Source of the DNA: Denitromonas halophila
GTDB lineage: Bacteria > Pseudomonadota > Gammaproteobacteria > Burkholderiales > Rhodocyclaceae
Length of the DNA: 64,000 nt
Assembly (NCBI RefSeq): GCF_007625155.1
Contig: NZ_VMNK01000003.1
Span: forward strand, 665,266-729,265
Reading direction: 5' to 3'
Part shown: positions 12,748 through 22,640 of the stretch, one piece after another
How positions within the stretch are numbered: the first letter of the stretch is position 1
Layout of the letters: every line of letters begins with the position of its first letter
Notes under the pieces: model-generated
What the model was told of the DNA's origin: nothing
Seen by the model: only the letters and a program-made list of their open reading frames with translations
Databases searched by the model: none
Made by a program: the position numbers and the translations under genes

Positions 12748-13578
12748 TCAGTGGGCTTGCTGAATGCCGGAGATCAACCATCCGCCATCGGCGCTGATCG
12801 GCTTGGTCAGGTGCCAGACCTCGTCGAAGGCTTCCGGTGCCGCATCGCGATTTTCGCGGATCAGGCCATGGAAGCGCACGCTCACGATATAGCGTTCGGC
12901 TTCGGTGACCACCTCGATGACATCGGCCGTGAGGTCGACCACGTCGGTCTGCTGCCCGCCATCGGCACGCTCGTCGAGCTGCATCTTGACCTCGGCAAAG
13001 ACGTCCGGCGTGGTGAAGGCGCGGATGTCGTCCAGATTGCCGGCATCGTAAGCGGCCTGCATGCGGATGAAGTTGATCTTGGCTTGACGAACAAAACCGG
13101 CTTCGTCGAAGTCACTTTGTGCGGCTGCAGCGCTGCTGCCACCGGCTGGCGCGGTATTGAAGCGCGTGTCGGCGGCGTCGTTGGTTGGCGTGGGGCCGGC
13201 GTATTGCATGCCCTGCGGTGCGTGCTGAGTGGCGCCCCCCGCGAAGCGGCGGAAGAGCCTGAAGGCGACGAAGGCGAGCAGTGCCATCAGCAGCAGGCTG
13301 CCGAGTTCTTCACTCATGCCGAGGTGAGAAAACAGGGCGGCGAGGCCGAGGCCGGCAGCCAGACCGGCAATCGGGCCGAGCCAGCTATTGCGCTTGGGGG
13401 CTGCGTTGGTGGCGGCGCCAGCCTTGGGCGCGGTGGGTGCGGCTTTGGGGGTGGCCGCTGGCGCGCTACGCTGCATACCAAAGGACTTGCTACCGCCGAA
13501 GCGCTTGGCTTCAGCTTCTCCGGCCGACAGGCCGAGCGCGAAGGCGCAGGCGATCAGGGCGACAAAGCTACGAATCAT
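12748..13578 (-). CDS. Tim44-like domain membrane protein
   Basis: This 276-residue protein starts with a signal peptide or anchor (residues 1-24, ending GEAEA), a low-complexity Ala/Pro/Lys stretch, and two hydrophobic segments (about 68-88 and 93-110). The C-terminal domain has the Tim44 pattern, with FVRQAKINFIRMQAAYDAGNLDDIRAFTTPDVFAEV. Bacterial Tim44-like proteins are membrane proteins of unclear role; a link to lipid or quinone handling is suggested here only by its position between ubiE and ubiJ. Confidence 0.8.
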   Translation of the reverse strand: MIRSFVALIACAFALGLSAGEAEAKRFGGSKSFGMQRSAPAATPKAAPTAPKAGAATNAAPKRNSWLGPIAGLAAGLGLAALFSHLGMSEELGSLLLMALLAFVAFRLFRRFAGGATQHAPQGMQYAGPTPTNDAADTRFNTAPAGGSSAAAAQSDFDEAGFVRQAKINFIRMQAAYDAGNLDDIRAFTTPDVFAEVKMQLDERADGGQQTDVVDLTADVIEVVTEAERYIVSVRFHGLIRENRDAAPEAFDEVWHLTKPISADGGWLISGIQQAH

Positions 13579-13590
13579 TGGATACTCCGG

Positions 13591-14331
13591 TCAGTGGATT
13601 TTGAAGCCCCGGTGCAGCGCGACAACGCCACCGGTCATGTTGAAGTAATCGACTTTTTCGAGGCCGATTTGTTCCATCAGGGTTTTCAATTCTTCCTGGC
13701 CCGGATGCATGCGGATCGACTCGGCTAGATAGCGATAGCTATCGGCATCGCCCGCGACCTTTTGTCCAAGCCAGGGCAAGAGTTTGAAGGAGTAGAGGTC
13801 GTAGGCCGGCGCCAACGGCTTGTAGACTTGCGAGAATTCGAGTACCAGCAATTGACCGCCGGGTTTGAGGACGCGGCGCATTTCGGCCAGCGCCTGGTCC
13901 TTGTGGGTCATGTTGCGCAGCCCGAAAGCGACCGTCACGACATTGAAGTAGTTGTCGGGGAAGGGCAGCTTCTCGGCGTCGCACTGGGCGACGGGCAGCG
14001 GATGGCCGCGGTCGATCAGACGGTCGCGACCATGCGAGAGCATGGCGCCGTTGATGTCGGTCAGCCAGACCTGCCCGGTCGGCCCGACCCGTTTGGCAAA
14101 GGCCAGCGACAGGTCGGCGGTGCCGCCGGCGACATCCAGCACGCGATGGCCGGCACGCACGCCGGCGATCTGAATGGTGAAGGTCTTCCAGATGCGATGC
14201 AGACCGAGCGACATCAGGTCATTCATGATGTCGTAATTGCTGGCCACCGAGGAGAAAACGCCGGCAACCCGTTTGGCTTTTTCGGTTTCGGCCACCGATT
14301 CGAAGCCGAAATGCGTGGTTTTGTCGTTCAT
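13591..14331 (-). CDS. ubiE: Ubiquinone/menaquinone C-methyltransferase UbiE
   Basis: This 246-residue SAM-dependent methyltransferase methylates the ring carbon of the polyprenyl benzoquinol in ubiquinone synthesis, and of demethylmenaquinol where menaquinone is made. It has the family [19 protein letters not shown] segment and SAM motif [15 protein letters not shown]. The ATG shares a base with the stop of the upstream DUF971 gene (TGATG), indicating coupling. Confidence 0.95.
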   Translation of the reverse strand: MNDKTTHFGFESVAETEKAKRVAGVFSSVASNYDIMNDLMSLGLHRIWKTFTIQIAGVRAGHRVLDVAGGTADLSLAFAKRVGPTGQVWLTDINGAMLSHGRDRLIDRGHPLPVAQCDAEKLPFPDNYFNVVTVAFGLRNMTHKDQALAEMRRVLKPGGQLLVLEFSQVYKPLAPAYDLYSFKLLPWLGQKVAGDADSYRYLAESIRMHPGQEELKTLMEQIGLEKVDYFNMTGGVVALHRGFKIH

Positions 14332-14759
14332 CAGTGCTTGTGTCCTGCGCCGCAGCCGCCGCCCGTGGCGGGGCGGGTGGTGGTGTCGATATCGCGGCTG
14401 GCGTTCTCTGCCGTGAGCCGCTCAAGGTAGTCTTGCCACAGGGTGTCGTGTTGCTCGCCGAGCATGAGCAGGTAGTCCCAAGAGTACAGCCCGCTGTCGT
14501 GTCCGTCGGAAAAGATGATCTTGAGTGCGTAGTTGCCCACCTGCTCCACGCCATTGACCCCCACATTGCGTTTGCCGGTTTGCAGGACTTCCTGGCCGGC
14601 GCCGTGGCCGCGGACTTCCGCCGAGGGCGAGTAGACGCGCAGGAATTCAAAGGGCAGCGCATAGCGCGCACCATTGTCGAACGCGACCTCAAGCACCCGG
14701 GACTGGGTACGCAGGACGATGTCGGTGGGGAGGGGTGTGGTCGAGTCGAGGCCAGCCAT
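14331..14759 (-). CDS. DUF971 (gamma-butyrobetaine hydroxylase-like N-terminal) domain protein
   Basis: This 142-residue protein is a stand-alone DUF971 domain, with [19 protein letters not shown] and [21 protein letters not shown] as the signature. The domain is a small fold shared with the N-terminus of gamma-butyrobetaine hydroxylase; stand-alone copies are linked in some literature to iron-sulphur or quinone processes, but no function is shown here. A TTG at 14807 would extend it by 16 residues; the ATG at 14759 has a GGGTGG site and gives the family length. The histidine-rich tail ([10 protein letters not shown]) might bind metal. Confidence 0.82.
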   Translation of the reverse strand: MAGLDSTTPLPTDIVLRTQSRVLEVAFDNGARYALPFEFLRVYSPSAEVRGHGAGQEVLQTGKRNVGVNGVEQVGNYALKIIFSDGHDSGLYSWDYLLMLGEQHDTLWQDYLERLTAENASRDIDTTTRPATGGGCGAGHKH

Positions 14760-14889
14760 GATGCGCCACCCGGGCGGTTGGGCCCGTAGAGTTAACGGAG
14801 TGTGCAATGATACCTGATGGCAGGCGCCGCTTACATTTGACCGGCTGGCGAGTTGGGCGGCGCAGACGCGACGTTGCGATGGCGTGACG

Positions 14890-14905
14890 TGTCATGAAAC
14901 CGTCA
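14890..14905 (+). promoter_or_regulatory. Pho box upstream of phoB
   Basis: TGTCATGAAACCGTCA matches the PhoB-binding repeat TGTCATAAAACTGTCA at 14 of 16 positions, with the two half-sites 11 bases apart. It lies 45 bases before the phoB ATG, and CAATAG about nine bases downstream could serve as the -10. This suggests autoregulation under phosphate starvation. Confidence 0.7.
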
Positions 14906-14949
14906 AATAGCTGCAATAGACTGTCGCACAACGATTTGGAGTGTCGATC

Positions 14950-15660
14950 ATGTCCGCCAATATTCTCGTCGTTGAAGACGAGCCTGCGATTCAGGAACTC
15001 ATTGCCGCCAACCTCGGCCGTGCTGGCCATCACGTCATCCGTGCAGCGGATGCCGAGACGGCGCAGCGCATCGTGCGCGAGGCTTTGCCGGATCTGATCT
15101 TGCTCGACTGGATGCTGCCGGGCATGCCCGGCATCGATCTGGCCCGCCGGCTGCGTGCCGAGGAGCGGACGCGGGACATTCCGCTGATCATGCTCACCGC
15201 GCGGGGCGAAGAGCAGGACAAGGTGCAGGGCCTGGAGACCGGGGCCGACGATTACATCACCAAGCCCTTCAGCCCGCGTGAGCTGGTGGCTCGGATCAAG
15301 GCCGTGTTACGCCGCCGGGCGCCTCAGGCGACCGAAGATCCGGTGTTGATCGGTGGTCTGCTGCTGGACCCGGTAACGCATCGCATCACGGCTGGCGACA
15401 CACCGATTGCGCTCGGCCCGACGGAGTTCCGGCTGTTGCACTTCCTCATGACCCACCCCGAACGGGTGCACTCGCGCACCCAGTTGCTCGATCAGGTCTG
15501 GGGCGACCATGTGTTTGTCGAAGAGCGCACCGTCGACGTGCATATCCGCCGCCTGCGCTGCGCCCTTGAGCCGACCCTGCATGATCGCCTGATTCAGACC
15601 GTGCGCGGCAGTGGCTATCGCCTTTCCGCCCAGGCGGACAGCGAATCGACCGTGCGATAA
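14950..15660 (+). CDS. phoB: Phosphate regulon response regulator PhoB
   Basis: This 236-residue OmpR-type regulator has a receiver domain with the phospho-acceptor Asp53 ([13 protein letters not shown]), the acidic pair in VVEDEP, and the conserved lysine in [11 protein letters not shown]. It is followed by a winged-helix domain ending in VRGSGYRLS. When phosphorylated by PhoR it activates phosphate uptake genes. A GTG nine bases upstream is possible, but the ATG at 14950 has GGAG at the right distance. phoR follows directly. Confidence 0.93.
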   Translation: MSANILVVEDEPAIQELIAANLGRAGHHVIRAADAETAQRIVREALPDLILLDWMLPGMPGIDLARRLRAEERTRDIPLIMLTARGEEQDKVQGLETGADDYITKPFSPRELVARIKAVLRRRAPQATEDPVLIGGLLLDPVTHRITAGDTPIALGPTEFRLLHFLMTHPERVHSRTQLLDQVWGDHVFVEERTVDVHIRRLRCALEPTLHDRLIQTVRGSGYRLSAQADSESTVR

Positions 15661-17017
15661 TCCAGCGGTCGTCTTGGCTGACAGGGGATTCGCCATTCAC
15701 ACTGCACGTTATGTCTGGACGGCGCTCGTCGGCGCATTGGCGCTTATCGCGGTGATCGCCACGCTGTGCGCCATCTTGATTTCGCCCTTGCTGGGGAGTC
15801 TGGTCGCGCTTGTTGGCGTGTTATGGATGCTGTTTCAACACCATGCCCATCTGGCCCGCCTGGTGCGCTGGGCCCACCGACCGATTGGTCAGGCCCCTTT
15901 GCCCCAGGCGAGTGGCCTGTGGGATCTGGTCTATTCCGATCTGAATCGCAATGTACGGCAAGCGACTATCGAGCGCGCAAAGCTCAGTGCGGAGCTGGAA
16001 CGCTTTCGTGATGCCAGCCAGGCCATGCCGGACGGGGTGATGTACCTGTCCCTGACCGGCAGCATCGAGTGGATCAATCGTCGTGCGGCTGAAGACCTCG
16101 GGCTCGATCTCGACCGCGACCGCGGGGCGCCGATTACCAATCTCGTCCGCCAACCCGACTTCGTGCACTACCTCGAGGCGGGTGATTACAGCGAACCTTT
16201 CCTGTTTCATCCGGTTCGGCGCAAGGGCGCAGCCTTGCTGGTTCAGGTGATTACTTTCGGTGACGGCCGGCGGATGGTGATTTCACGCGATGTGACCCAG
16301 ATCGAAAAGCTTGAAACCATGCGCCGCGACTTTGTCGCCAATGTGTCGCATGAGCTGCGCACGCCCCTGACGGTGGTGTCCGGTTTCATTGAAACCGTGC
16401 TGGATGGTCTGGACGATGTGCCGCGCGAAGATGTGTTGCGCTACCTGGGCATGGCGCACGAGCAGGCCGCCCGCATGCAGCGCCTGATTCAGGATTTGTT
16501 GATGCTGTCCGCGCTCGAAACCGGGGCGCCGCAGCCGGTCGAGGATGTCTTTGACGTGGTCGGGCTGGTGCGCGAAGTGGCGCGCGAGACCGAGGCGCTG
16601 TCCGCGGGACGTCATCAGGTGACGGTGGTCGCCAGCGATATGTGCCAGATCCAAGGCAGCGCCAAGGAGCTTCACAGCGCCTTTGCCAACCTGGCCAGCA
16701 ACGCGATTCGGTATTCACCCAATGGGGGCGAGATTCAGCTGCGCTGGCGTTTGCTGGACTCGGGCGCCGGGGAGTTCTGTGTGAGCGACAACGGCATCGG
16801 CATTGCGCCGGAGCATATTCCGCGGCTGACGGAGCGCTTTTACCGGGTCGATCGCGGGCGCTCGCGCGAGACCGGGGGAACCGGCCTGGGTCTGGCCATC
16901 GTCAAGCATGTGCTGACGCGGCATCAGGCCGAGCTGAAAATCACCAGTGATCCGGGTGAGGGCAGCTGTTTTTGTGCCGTGCTGCCGGCACGCCGGATTG
17001 TGCCGACACGGTCTTGA
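15611..17017 (+). CDS. phoR: Phosphate regulon sensor histidine kinase PhoR
   Basis: The protein has a hydrophobic hairpin that anchors it in the inner membrane, a PAS-like domain ([22 protein letters not shown]), then the HisKA box [14 protein letters not shown] with the phosphorylated histidine, and a catalytic domain with [10 protein letters not shown] and [11 protein letters not shown]. It phosphorylates PhoB when phosphate is scarce. The start is uncertain: the longest frame uses a GTG at 15611 inside phoB, but GTG 15668 or TTG 15674, just past the phoB stop, would fit the family start better. None has a clear ribosome site. Confidence 0.9.
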   Translation: MAIAFPPRRTANRPCDNPAVVLADRGFAIHTARYVWTALVGALALIAVIATLCAILISPLLGSLVALVGVLWMLFQHHAHLARLVRWAHRPIGQAPLPQASGLWDLVYSDLNRNVRQATIERAKLSAELERFRDASQAMPDGVMYLSLTGSIEWINRRAAEDLGLDLDRDRGAPITNLVRQPDFVHYLEAGDYSEPFLFHPVRRKGAALLVQVITFGDGRRMVISRDVTQIEKLETMRRDFVANVSHELRTPLTVVSGFIETVLDGLDDVPREDVLRYLGMAHEQAARMQRLIQDLLMLSALETGAPQPVEDVFDVVGLVREVARETEALSAGRHQVTVVASDMCQIQGSAKELHSAFANLASNAIRYSPNGGEIQLRWRLLDSGAGEFCVSDNGIGIAPEHIPRLTERFYRVDRGRSRETGGTGLGLAIVKHVLTRHQAELKITSDPGEGSCFCAVLPARRIVPTRS

Positions 17018-17035
17018 CGTGGCGCGCCGCGCCGC

Positions 17036-18628
17036 TCAGGACCGCCCCAGGGTAGTGAATTCCACCCGGTCAAAGTTGCTGCCGCGGGTCACCAGGCGGG
17101 TGAGCCGGATCTGCATGACTTCGCCGCCCATCTTGAGCTCGACAATGCGTTGCGACTGATACCAGGCCGCCGGCAACACCAGGCTCGGACCGGCCTTCAG
17201 CGCCGGAACGGCCGGCAGCAGAAAGCCCAGCTTGTACGGATCTTTCGTGTTTGCGTGCAGGCCGATCAAGCGGGCGGCAACGCCCTCGGGTAAGCCCGGC
17301 ATGACATGTACGCCAAGTTCCATCACGCCATCGGGTCGATACATCAGCCAGCTGATGTGTGCCAGCAGATAGTGTTGGCCGTCTGGCGGACGGATGCCGA
17401 CCAGTTGGTGATGTTCGAATCGTTTGGCACTCGGTTGCGACTGGAGCCGGAAGCCGCCCACGGATTGGTCGAGAATCTCCCACAGCTGGGGGATGTAGCC
17501 GCGTTCGATGGCTAGGCGTTTGAGCGCCTCGGGCTGCATCGGCACCTCTTCGGCGCGCTCGCCGAAGGTGATGGCGGCGATGTCGGTCTGCAGCGGGTTG
17601 AAGGCGCTGATTTTTGGCGACTCGAAAGGCTTGCCCAGCACATAGAAGCCAATCGCTTCCCACTCCGAGCACAGGCCGAGGCGACCGCGCGTAGCGCGGC
17701 GGGTGTAGCGACGGCCGGCTGAGGCGAGACCCCAGGGGCGGTAGAGCGAGAGTAGCAGGCGGCCGCCGGCCTCAGTCGAGCAGTCGTCACCCAGGCCGAG
17801 TGAGGTGGGGGTGACGCCTTGTTTGAACTGGGTGAGGACGGCTTGGATCTGGCCGGCCAGGCGGCTGCCGTCGAAGCGGCGCAGGTGCGGCGAGCTGGTC
17901 AGCGTGGCGATCGGGCGCAGGCCGTGGTCGCGGCTCAGGTCCATGGCATAGGTGCTGGGCTTGTCGGACTCTTGCGGTAGATGCAGGGTGCAGTAGGGCG
18001 CGAAGCGCTGTGCCCAGCGGCAGACCCAGACGAACTCGCGCTGGCTGCGGCCAAAGGGGTTGGACAGGTCGACCAGCAACACGGCGACATAGGCCTCGAC
18101 GCTGCTTTGCGCTTTCCAGACCTCGTTCAGCGGGTCGGCCACCCGGGTGCGGGCGACGCCTTGCTGTTCGGCGACCGCGTAGCCAGCATGGAAGTCCAGC
18201 CACAGGCCCTTGGGGACTGCGCGATGGGCACGGAAGTATTCGAGCAGCACATTGCCGCTGTAGTGCAGGCGACGTTGCAGTAGCGTCGGACGCTGCGCGC
18301 CGAGCGCCTCGCGGGTGGCGTCACGTTGGGCGATCTGTGCGTAAGACTGGGCGAGTTCTTGCCACAGTTTGACTACCTTGGCGAGCGTCGCCTCCTCCAG
18401 GCTGTCGGGCGGCAGCGGATGATCGGCGTAGCGTTTGGCCAGTTCTTCCTGAACGAAAGCGATCGACGACCGTGCACTCTCCAGCACCTCGAAATGCAGC
18501 TCGGGCGATGGCGGCGTGGCATGCAGCGCCGCCACAATGGCCGCGAGCGTCGTGTGGCTTTCGCCCACGTTGACCGGGTTGAGGTTCCGGATTGTCGCCA
18601 GTGCGACGGTCGGATCGGAATAATTCAT
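17036..18628 (-). CDS. Conserved protein of unknown function, 530 aa, possible PilZ-like C-terminus
   Basis: This soluble-looking protein has no signal peptide or membrane segment. The N-terminal half is helical. The middle has an aromatic block (QREFVWVCRWAQRFAPYCTL). The C-terminal region (about 390-470) has a beta-rich pattern, with HQLVGIRPPDGQHYLLAHISWL, that vaguely resembles PilZ domains, but I do not see the RxxxR and D/NxSxxG motifs for cyclic-di-GMP binding. It stands alone, convergent with phoR and upstream in its direction of nothing obvious. Codon use is native. Confidence 0.75.
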   Translation of the reverse strand: MNYSDPTVALATIRNLNPVNVGESHTTLAAIVAALHATPPSPELHFEVLESARSSIAFVQEELAKRYADHPLPPDSLEEATLAKVVKLWQELAQSYAQIAQRDATREALGAQRPTLLQRRLHYSGNVLLEYFRAHRAVPKGLWLDFHAGYAVAEQQGVARTRVADPLNEVWKAQSSVEAYVAVLLVDLSNPFGRSQREFVWVCRWAQRFAPYCTLHLPQESDKPSTYAMDLSRDHGLRPIATLTSSPHLRRFDGSRLAGQIQAVLTQFKQGVTPTSLGLGDDCSTEAGGRLLLSLYRPWGLASAGRRYTRRATRGRLGLCSEWEAIGFYVLGKPFESPKISAFNPLQTDIAAITFGERAEEVPMQPEALKRLAIERGYIPQLWEILDQSVGGFRLQSQPSAKRFEHHQLVGIRPPDGQHYLLAHISWLMYRPDGVMELGVHVMPGLPEGVAARLIGLHANTKDPYKLGFLLPAVPALKAGPSLVLPAAWYQSQRIVELKMGGEVMQIRLTRLVTRGSNFDRVEFTTLGRS

Positions 18629-18720
18629 GGTGTCCCTTTTGGGCGCGTTATTGTTTTTGCGTCAAGTCATGCTGCACTGCGTCTGACTGCCCTGCATGAT
18701 GACCTGCCCTGTGCTCGCGA

Positions 18721-19137
18721 TCAATCATCCATTCGGCCAATCTCTTCGGTCAGCGCAATTGCCAGTTGGGTGTCGCTGACCGCCGGCTGGGCGGGGGCGG
18801 CGCGTTTTGGCTCAGCCCAGATGGGGTCGGGAAAGTGGGCGTCGTCGGCATAGCGGGCAATGACGTGCCAGTGCAGGTGCGGCACCATGTTGCCCAGGCT
18901 CGCCAGATTGATCTTGGTGGGCGAAAACACTTGGCGCACGGCGGCTTCTGTCGCCAGCGTGATGTGCATTAGATGGGCGCGATCGGGCACCGTCAGATCC
19001 GTCATTTCCGCCACATGTGCATGCCAGATCACCCGACAATAGCCGTGATAGTGCGCGTCGGCGACCCGAATGACACGACATCGGTCGTCGCGCCACAGTA
19101 TGCGTTCGGCCTCAGGCTGGCACAGCGGACATGCCAT
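18721..19137 (-). CDS. HIT family (histidine triad) protein
   Basis: This 138-residue protein has the histidine triad HLHWH at residues 87-91 (H87, H89, H91), the nucleotide-phosphate binding and cleavage motif of HIT hydrolases, and an N-terminal CPLC pair that may bind zinc. HIT proteins hydrolyse nucleoside phosphoramidates or dinucleoside polyphosphates. The frame opens ten codons earlier, but the ATG at 19137 has AGGAG five bases away. Context gives no hint about the substrate. Confidence 0.9.
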   Translation of the reverse strand: MACPLCQPEAERILWRDDRCRVIRVADAHYHGYCRVIWHAHVAEMTDLTVPDRAHLMHITLATEAAVRQVFSPTKINLASLGNMVPHLHWHVIARYADDAHFPDPIWAEPKRAAPAQPAVSDTQLAIALTEEIGRMDD

Positions 19138-19220
19138 CGGATCTCCTGTTGATGAAAGATATTTCAAAACAATTCAAAGTGCAGTATGCCTCCAAATTTT
19201 GTCCGCGTCGTGACGGTATG

Positions 19221-20042
19221 TCACGTTGACGGACAGCTTTCGGGACGAAAAAACGGGCGTGTAACGTAATTTTCCATCATCATCGGCGCGCCGTCGCAGA
19301 ACGTCAGCAAGGTGCCTGGGGCGATGGTGTGCCAAGCCTCGTTGTCGGTCAGCGGCGTGGTGGCAATCACGGCCACCCGGTCATCTGGCGTGGTGACCTG
19401 CTCGAAATCGATGGTTACGTCCTGATCGGTGAGGTGGGCTTCGGCAAATGGTGCCTGCCGGATGATGTAGCTGAGCCGCGAGGCGCAGTGTGCAAACAGT
19501 TTGTCGCCATTGGAGAGCAGGAAGTTGAACTCGCCGAAGGCGCCGATATCGGTGGCCAGTTCGCGCAGCGTCTCGTGCAACTCGGCCACCACGGGCGGGC
19601 CGTCCGGATAGCGCTCGGCCAGCGTATTGAGGATCTGGCAAAAGGCGCGCTCGGAGTCGGTGGTGCCAACCGGCTGGAAGCGTCCCGTGGGTTCGGGCGC
19701 GTAGGTTTTGAGGTCGCCATTGTGGGCAAACAACCAGTACTGCCCCCACAACTCGCGCATGAACGGATGGGTGTTCTCTAGATTGATGTCGCCATGCGTC
19801 GCTTTGCGGATATGGGCGATGACGTTGAGCGAGCGGATCGCATAGCTACGCACCAGTTCGGCCACCGGCGACTCGATGCTCGGGCGCGGGTCAAGAAATA
19901 CCCGGCAGCCCCGCCCTTCAAAGAAAGCGATGCCCCAGCCGTCCTGATGAATGTCCGTCAGCCCGCCTCGCGCCTGAAAGCCGGTGAAGGAAAAACAGAT
20001 ATCGGTCGGCACGTTGCAATTCATGCCCAGCAGTTGGCACAT
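19221..20042 (-). CDS. Class II glutamine amidotransferase (YafJ-like)
   Basis: This 273-residue protein starts MCQLLGMNCN, placing the catalytic cysteine at residue 2, the nucleophile of class II (Ntn) glutamine amidotransferases once Met1 is removed. RKATHGDINLENTHPF and WLFAHNGDL are the glutamine-binding segments. It has only the glutaminase domain, as in YafJ, so the acceptor of the ammonia is unknown. It sits alone on the minus strand. Confidence 0.88.
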   Translation of the reverse strand: MCQLLGMNCNVPTDICFSFTGFQARGGLTDIHQDGWGIAFFEGRGCRVFLDPRPSIESPVAELVRSYAIRSLNVIAHIRKATHGDINLENTHPFMRELWGQYWLFAHNGDLKTYAPEPTGRFQPVGTTDSERAFCQILNTLAERYPDGPPVVAELHETLRELATDIGAFGEFNFLLSNGDKLFAHCASRLSYIIRQAPFAEAHLTDQDVTIDFEQVTTPDDRVAVIATTPLTDNEAWHTIAPGTLLTFCDGAPMMMENYVTRPFFRPESCPST

Positions 20043-20070
20043 GGGGCTGTCCTCGGTTCGGGGGCTCTCT

Positions 20071-20529
20071 CTATTCTAGGCGCTTCGTGTCGGAAGCCCG
20101 AGTGAAGATGCGTAACAGACGCGCGCGATTGACGCCAAAATCGGAGTAGCCACTGCAGGCGCCGCTGCGGATGGCAAGCTGACCGTCGGGGCGCTGGATG
20201 ACATGCGCTTCGTCGATGAAGCCGAACAGCCGCGAGCGGAAATGGGCGATGAACCACGTTGGGCCTTCGGCCACGATCTCGCCGCGCGGCTCGGCCAGCG
20301 ATGCCTTGCGTAGTGCCTCAAATGACAGACCCTGCGGCGCCGTGATGCGACGTTCGTCGGCCGGATGCTCAGTGGACACACAGTTGGGGCGGTCGGTGCA
20401 GGGCAGCAGTTCGTTCGCCGCATCGGCCACCGGCGGGCCGCTGCAGCTTTGCCAGGGGGTGGCGGCGAGGGTCGGCGAGGTCAGCGTCATGAGCGTGAAG
20501 GCGAAGGTGGCCAGTGAGCGCGTGTTCAT
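20071..20529 (-). CDS. DUF1499 domain exported protein
   Basis: This 152-residue protein has an N-terminal signal peptide (cut near LTSPTLAA) and then DUF1499 sequence: LLPCTDRPNCVST, a central FIAHFRSRLFGFIDEAHVI strand and the conserved ending IRSGACSGYSDFGVNRAR. DUF1499 proteins are common in proteobacteria and plastids; no activity is established. A longer frame to 20652 overlaps the upstream gene heavily. The ATG at 20529 overlaps the DUF3617 stop as ATGA, so the two are coupled. Confidence 0.85.
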   Translation of the reverse strand: MNTRSLATFAFTLMTLTSPTLAATPWQSCSGPPVADAANELLPCTDRPNCVSTEHPADERRITAPQGLSFEALRKASLAEPRGEIVAEGPTWFIAHFRSRLFGFIDEAHVIQRPDGQLAIRSGACSGYSDFGVNRARLLRIFTRASDTKRLE

Positions 20530-21047
20530 CGGCCCGGGATCTTGGGCAGGTTTTGCATCATCTTGTTGAGGTCGATGCCGCCCATGCCTTGCGGCATGTC
20601 GGGCAGGATCACGTCGCCAACCTTCTGCCCCGGTCGGCAGGGGCCGAGCCACTTGGCCTCCATGCGCATGCGGGTGCTGGCCATGCCGTTGAGCGGCGGC
20701 TGGAACGTGCTGGTGAGCTGGCCGGCGTACCGGCTGGCGAAGTCGCCGCTGAAGCTGCCTTTGGTGGTGACTTTGCTGCCTTCGGCCTGACAGACGGATT
20801 CGATCAACACCCGGTCGTCGACGCGCACGACATGGGTTTTGTCGCAGCGGCCGGCCGCTTCGTGGCGGGCGAGATCATCGAGGTTCTCGCCGACGCAGAC
20901 CTGTGCACGATGGGTATAGCCGGGCAGCTGATCCATCTGCATGGCGTGTTCCCACAGGCCAGGCTTGCGCTTGGGGATGTCGTTGGTGGCCAGCGCGGGG
21001 GCGGTGGCGAGGGCAAGCAGTGCGGCGGTGCAGCAGATGAGGCGCAT
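20526..21047 (-). CDS. DUF3617 domain exported protein
   Basis: This 173-residue protein has a signal peptide ending ATAPALA, then the DUF3617 start PKRKPGLWEHAMQM and a pair of cysteines expected to form a disulphide (QVCVGENL and GRCDKTHV). Such proteins are periplasmic and of unknown function. It is followed by the DUF1499 gene with a four-base overlap, and a terminator separates it from gatB upstream. Confidence 0.85.
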   Translation of the reverse strand: MRLICCTAALLALATAPALATNDIPKRKPGLWEHAMQMDQLPGYTHRAQVCVGENLDDLARHEAAGRCDKTHVVRVDDRVLIESVCQAEGSKVTTKGSFSGDFASRYAGQLTSTFQPPLNGMASTRMRMEAKWLGPCRPGQKVGDVILPDMPQGMGGIDLNKMMQNLPKIPGR

Positions 21048-21085
21048 GGCGGTCTCGGAACGAGGGGGTCAGGCCGCCAGCATAG

Positions 21086-21116
21086 CAAAAGCCGCGACGC
21101 CGCGAGGGGCGTCGCG
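21086..21116 (-). terminator. Terminator after gatB
   Basis: Read on the minus strand, a 9-bp stem CGCGACGCC/GGCGTCGCG with a 6-base loop is followed by GCTTTTG. It starts ten bases after the gatB stop and would end the gat operon. Confidence 0.7.
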
Positions 21117-21125
21117 TGGGGCGTG

Positions 21126-22583
21126 TCAGCCGCCGAGTTTGCTGCGCAGCACTTCGTTGACCTGGGTCGGGTTGGCCTTGCCGCGCGAGGCCTTCATCAC
21201 CTGACCGACCAGCGCGTTGAGCGCCTTTTCCTTGCCGGCGCGGAACTCTTCGACCGATTTGGCGTTGGCGGCCAGCACCTCGTCGACGATGGCTTCGAGC
21301 GCGCCGCTGTCGTTCATCTGCTTGAGGCCTTGGTCTGCGATGATCGCGTCGACCTCGGCGCCGGCCTCATTCCACAGCGCGTCGAAGACTTTCTTGCCGG
21401 CGTTGTTGGAGATGGTGCCGTCGGCGATGCGTGCGACGAGCGCGGCCAGTTGCGCCGGGCTGACCGGCGAATCGGTGATCTCGCGTTCGGCCTTGTTCAG
21501 GCGCGCAGCCAGTTCGCCCATGATCCAGTTGGCGCAGGGCTTGGCCAGTGCGTCGCCGGCGGCGGCGACCGCGGCTTCGAAATAGGTGGCGGCGTCGCGG
21601 CTGCTGGTCAGTGTGATGGCGTCGTAGGCCGACAGACCCCAGTCGGCCTCGAAGCGCGCGCGCATGGCGCCGGGCAGCTCGGGCAGGGCCGCGCGGGTGC
21701 GGGCGATCCAGTCCTCGCTGATCACCACCGGCAGCAGGTCGGGGTCGGGGAAGTAGCGGTAGTCGTGCGCGTCTTCCTTGGAGCGCATCATGCGCGTCTC
21801 GCCGCTGTCCGGGTCGAACAGCACGGTGGCCTGCTCGACGCGGCCGCCGTCTTCAATGCGCTCGATCTGCCACTGGATTTCGTAGTCGATGGCCTGCTGC
21901 AGAAAGCGGAAGGAGTTGAGGTTCTTGATCTCGCGGCGGGTGCCCAGCTCGGCGCCGGGCCGGCGCACCGACACGTTGGCGTCGCAGCGGAAGGAGCCTT
22001 CCTGCATGTTGCCGTCGCAGATGTCGATCCAGCGCACCAGGGAGTGCAGCGCGCGGGCATAGGCCACCGCCTCGGCGGAGGAGCGCATGTCGGGTTCGGA
22101 GACGATCTCGAGCAGCGGCGTGCCGGCGCGGTTGAGGTCGATGCCGCTCATGCCGTGGAAGTCTTCGTGCAGGCTCTTGCCGGCGTCTTCTTCGAGGTGG
22201 GCGCGGGTCAGAGTGACGGTTTTGTCGTAAGCCGCGTCGCCCTCGCCGACACGTATCGTGATCTGGCCACCGACCACCACCGGCAGCTCGAACTGACTGA
22301 TCTGATAGCCCTTGGGCAGATCGGGGTAGAAGTAATTCTTGCGAGCGAACACGCTCTTGCGCGCCACCTCGGCGTCAATGGCCAGGCCGAAGCGGATCGC
22401 GCGTTCGACCGCGCCCTTGTTGAGCACCGGCAGCACGCCGGGCAAGGCGATATCCACCGCGCTGGCCTGGGCGTTGGCCTCGGCGCCAAAGGCGGTGGTG
22501 GCGCCCGAAAAAATCTTCGAGGCGGTGTTGAGCTGGGCGTGAATCTCCAGCCCGATGACGACTTCCCAATCCGGTCGGCTCAT
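21126..22583 (-). CDS. gatB: Asp-tRNA(Asn)/Glu-tRNA(Gln) amidotransferase subunit B
   Basis: This 485-residue GatB binds the mischarged tRNA and holds the kinase site of the GatCAB amidotransferase. [13 protein letters not shown] opens the cradle domain, [14 protein letters not shown] is a family signature, and the C-terminal YqeY-like tail ends in [11 protein letters not shown]. It is separated from gatA by a lipoprotein gene, which is unusual for the operon. Confidence 0.96.
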   Translation of the reverse strand: MSRPDWEVVIGLEIHAQLNTASKIFSGATTAFGAEANAQASAVDIALPGVLPVLNKGAVERAIRFGLAIDAEVARKSVFARKNYFYPDLPKGYQISQFELPVVVGGQITIRVGEGDAAYDKTVTLTRAHLEEDAGKSLHEDFHGMSGIDLNRAGTPLLEIVSEPDMRSSAEAVAYARALHSLVRWIDICDGNMQEGSFRCDANVSVRRPGAELGTRREIKNLNSFRFLQQAIDYEIQWQIERIEDGGRVEQATVLFDPDSGETRMMRSKEDAHDYRYFPDPDLLPVVISEDWIARTRAALPELPGAMRARFEADWGLSAYDAITLTSSRDAATYFEAAVAAAGDALAKPCANWIMGELAARLNKAEREITDSPVSPAQLAALVARIADGTISNNAGKKVFDALWNEAGAEVDAIIADQGLKQMNDSGALEAIVDEVLAANAKSVEEFRAGKEKALNALVGQVMKASRGKANPTQVNEVLRSKLGG

Positions 22584-22640
22584 GGCGTTGTGCTCTTTGT
22601 GTCTATTGGGGCGCCGCAGATCGACGCCCTGTCATTCAAT

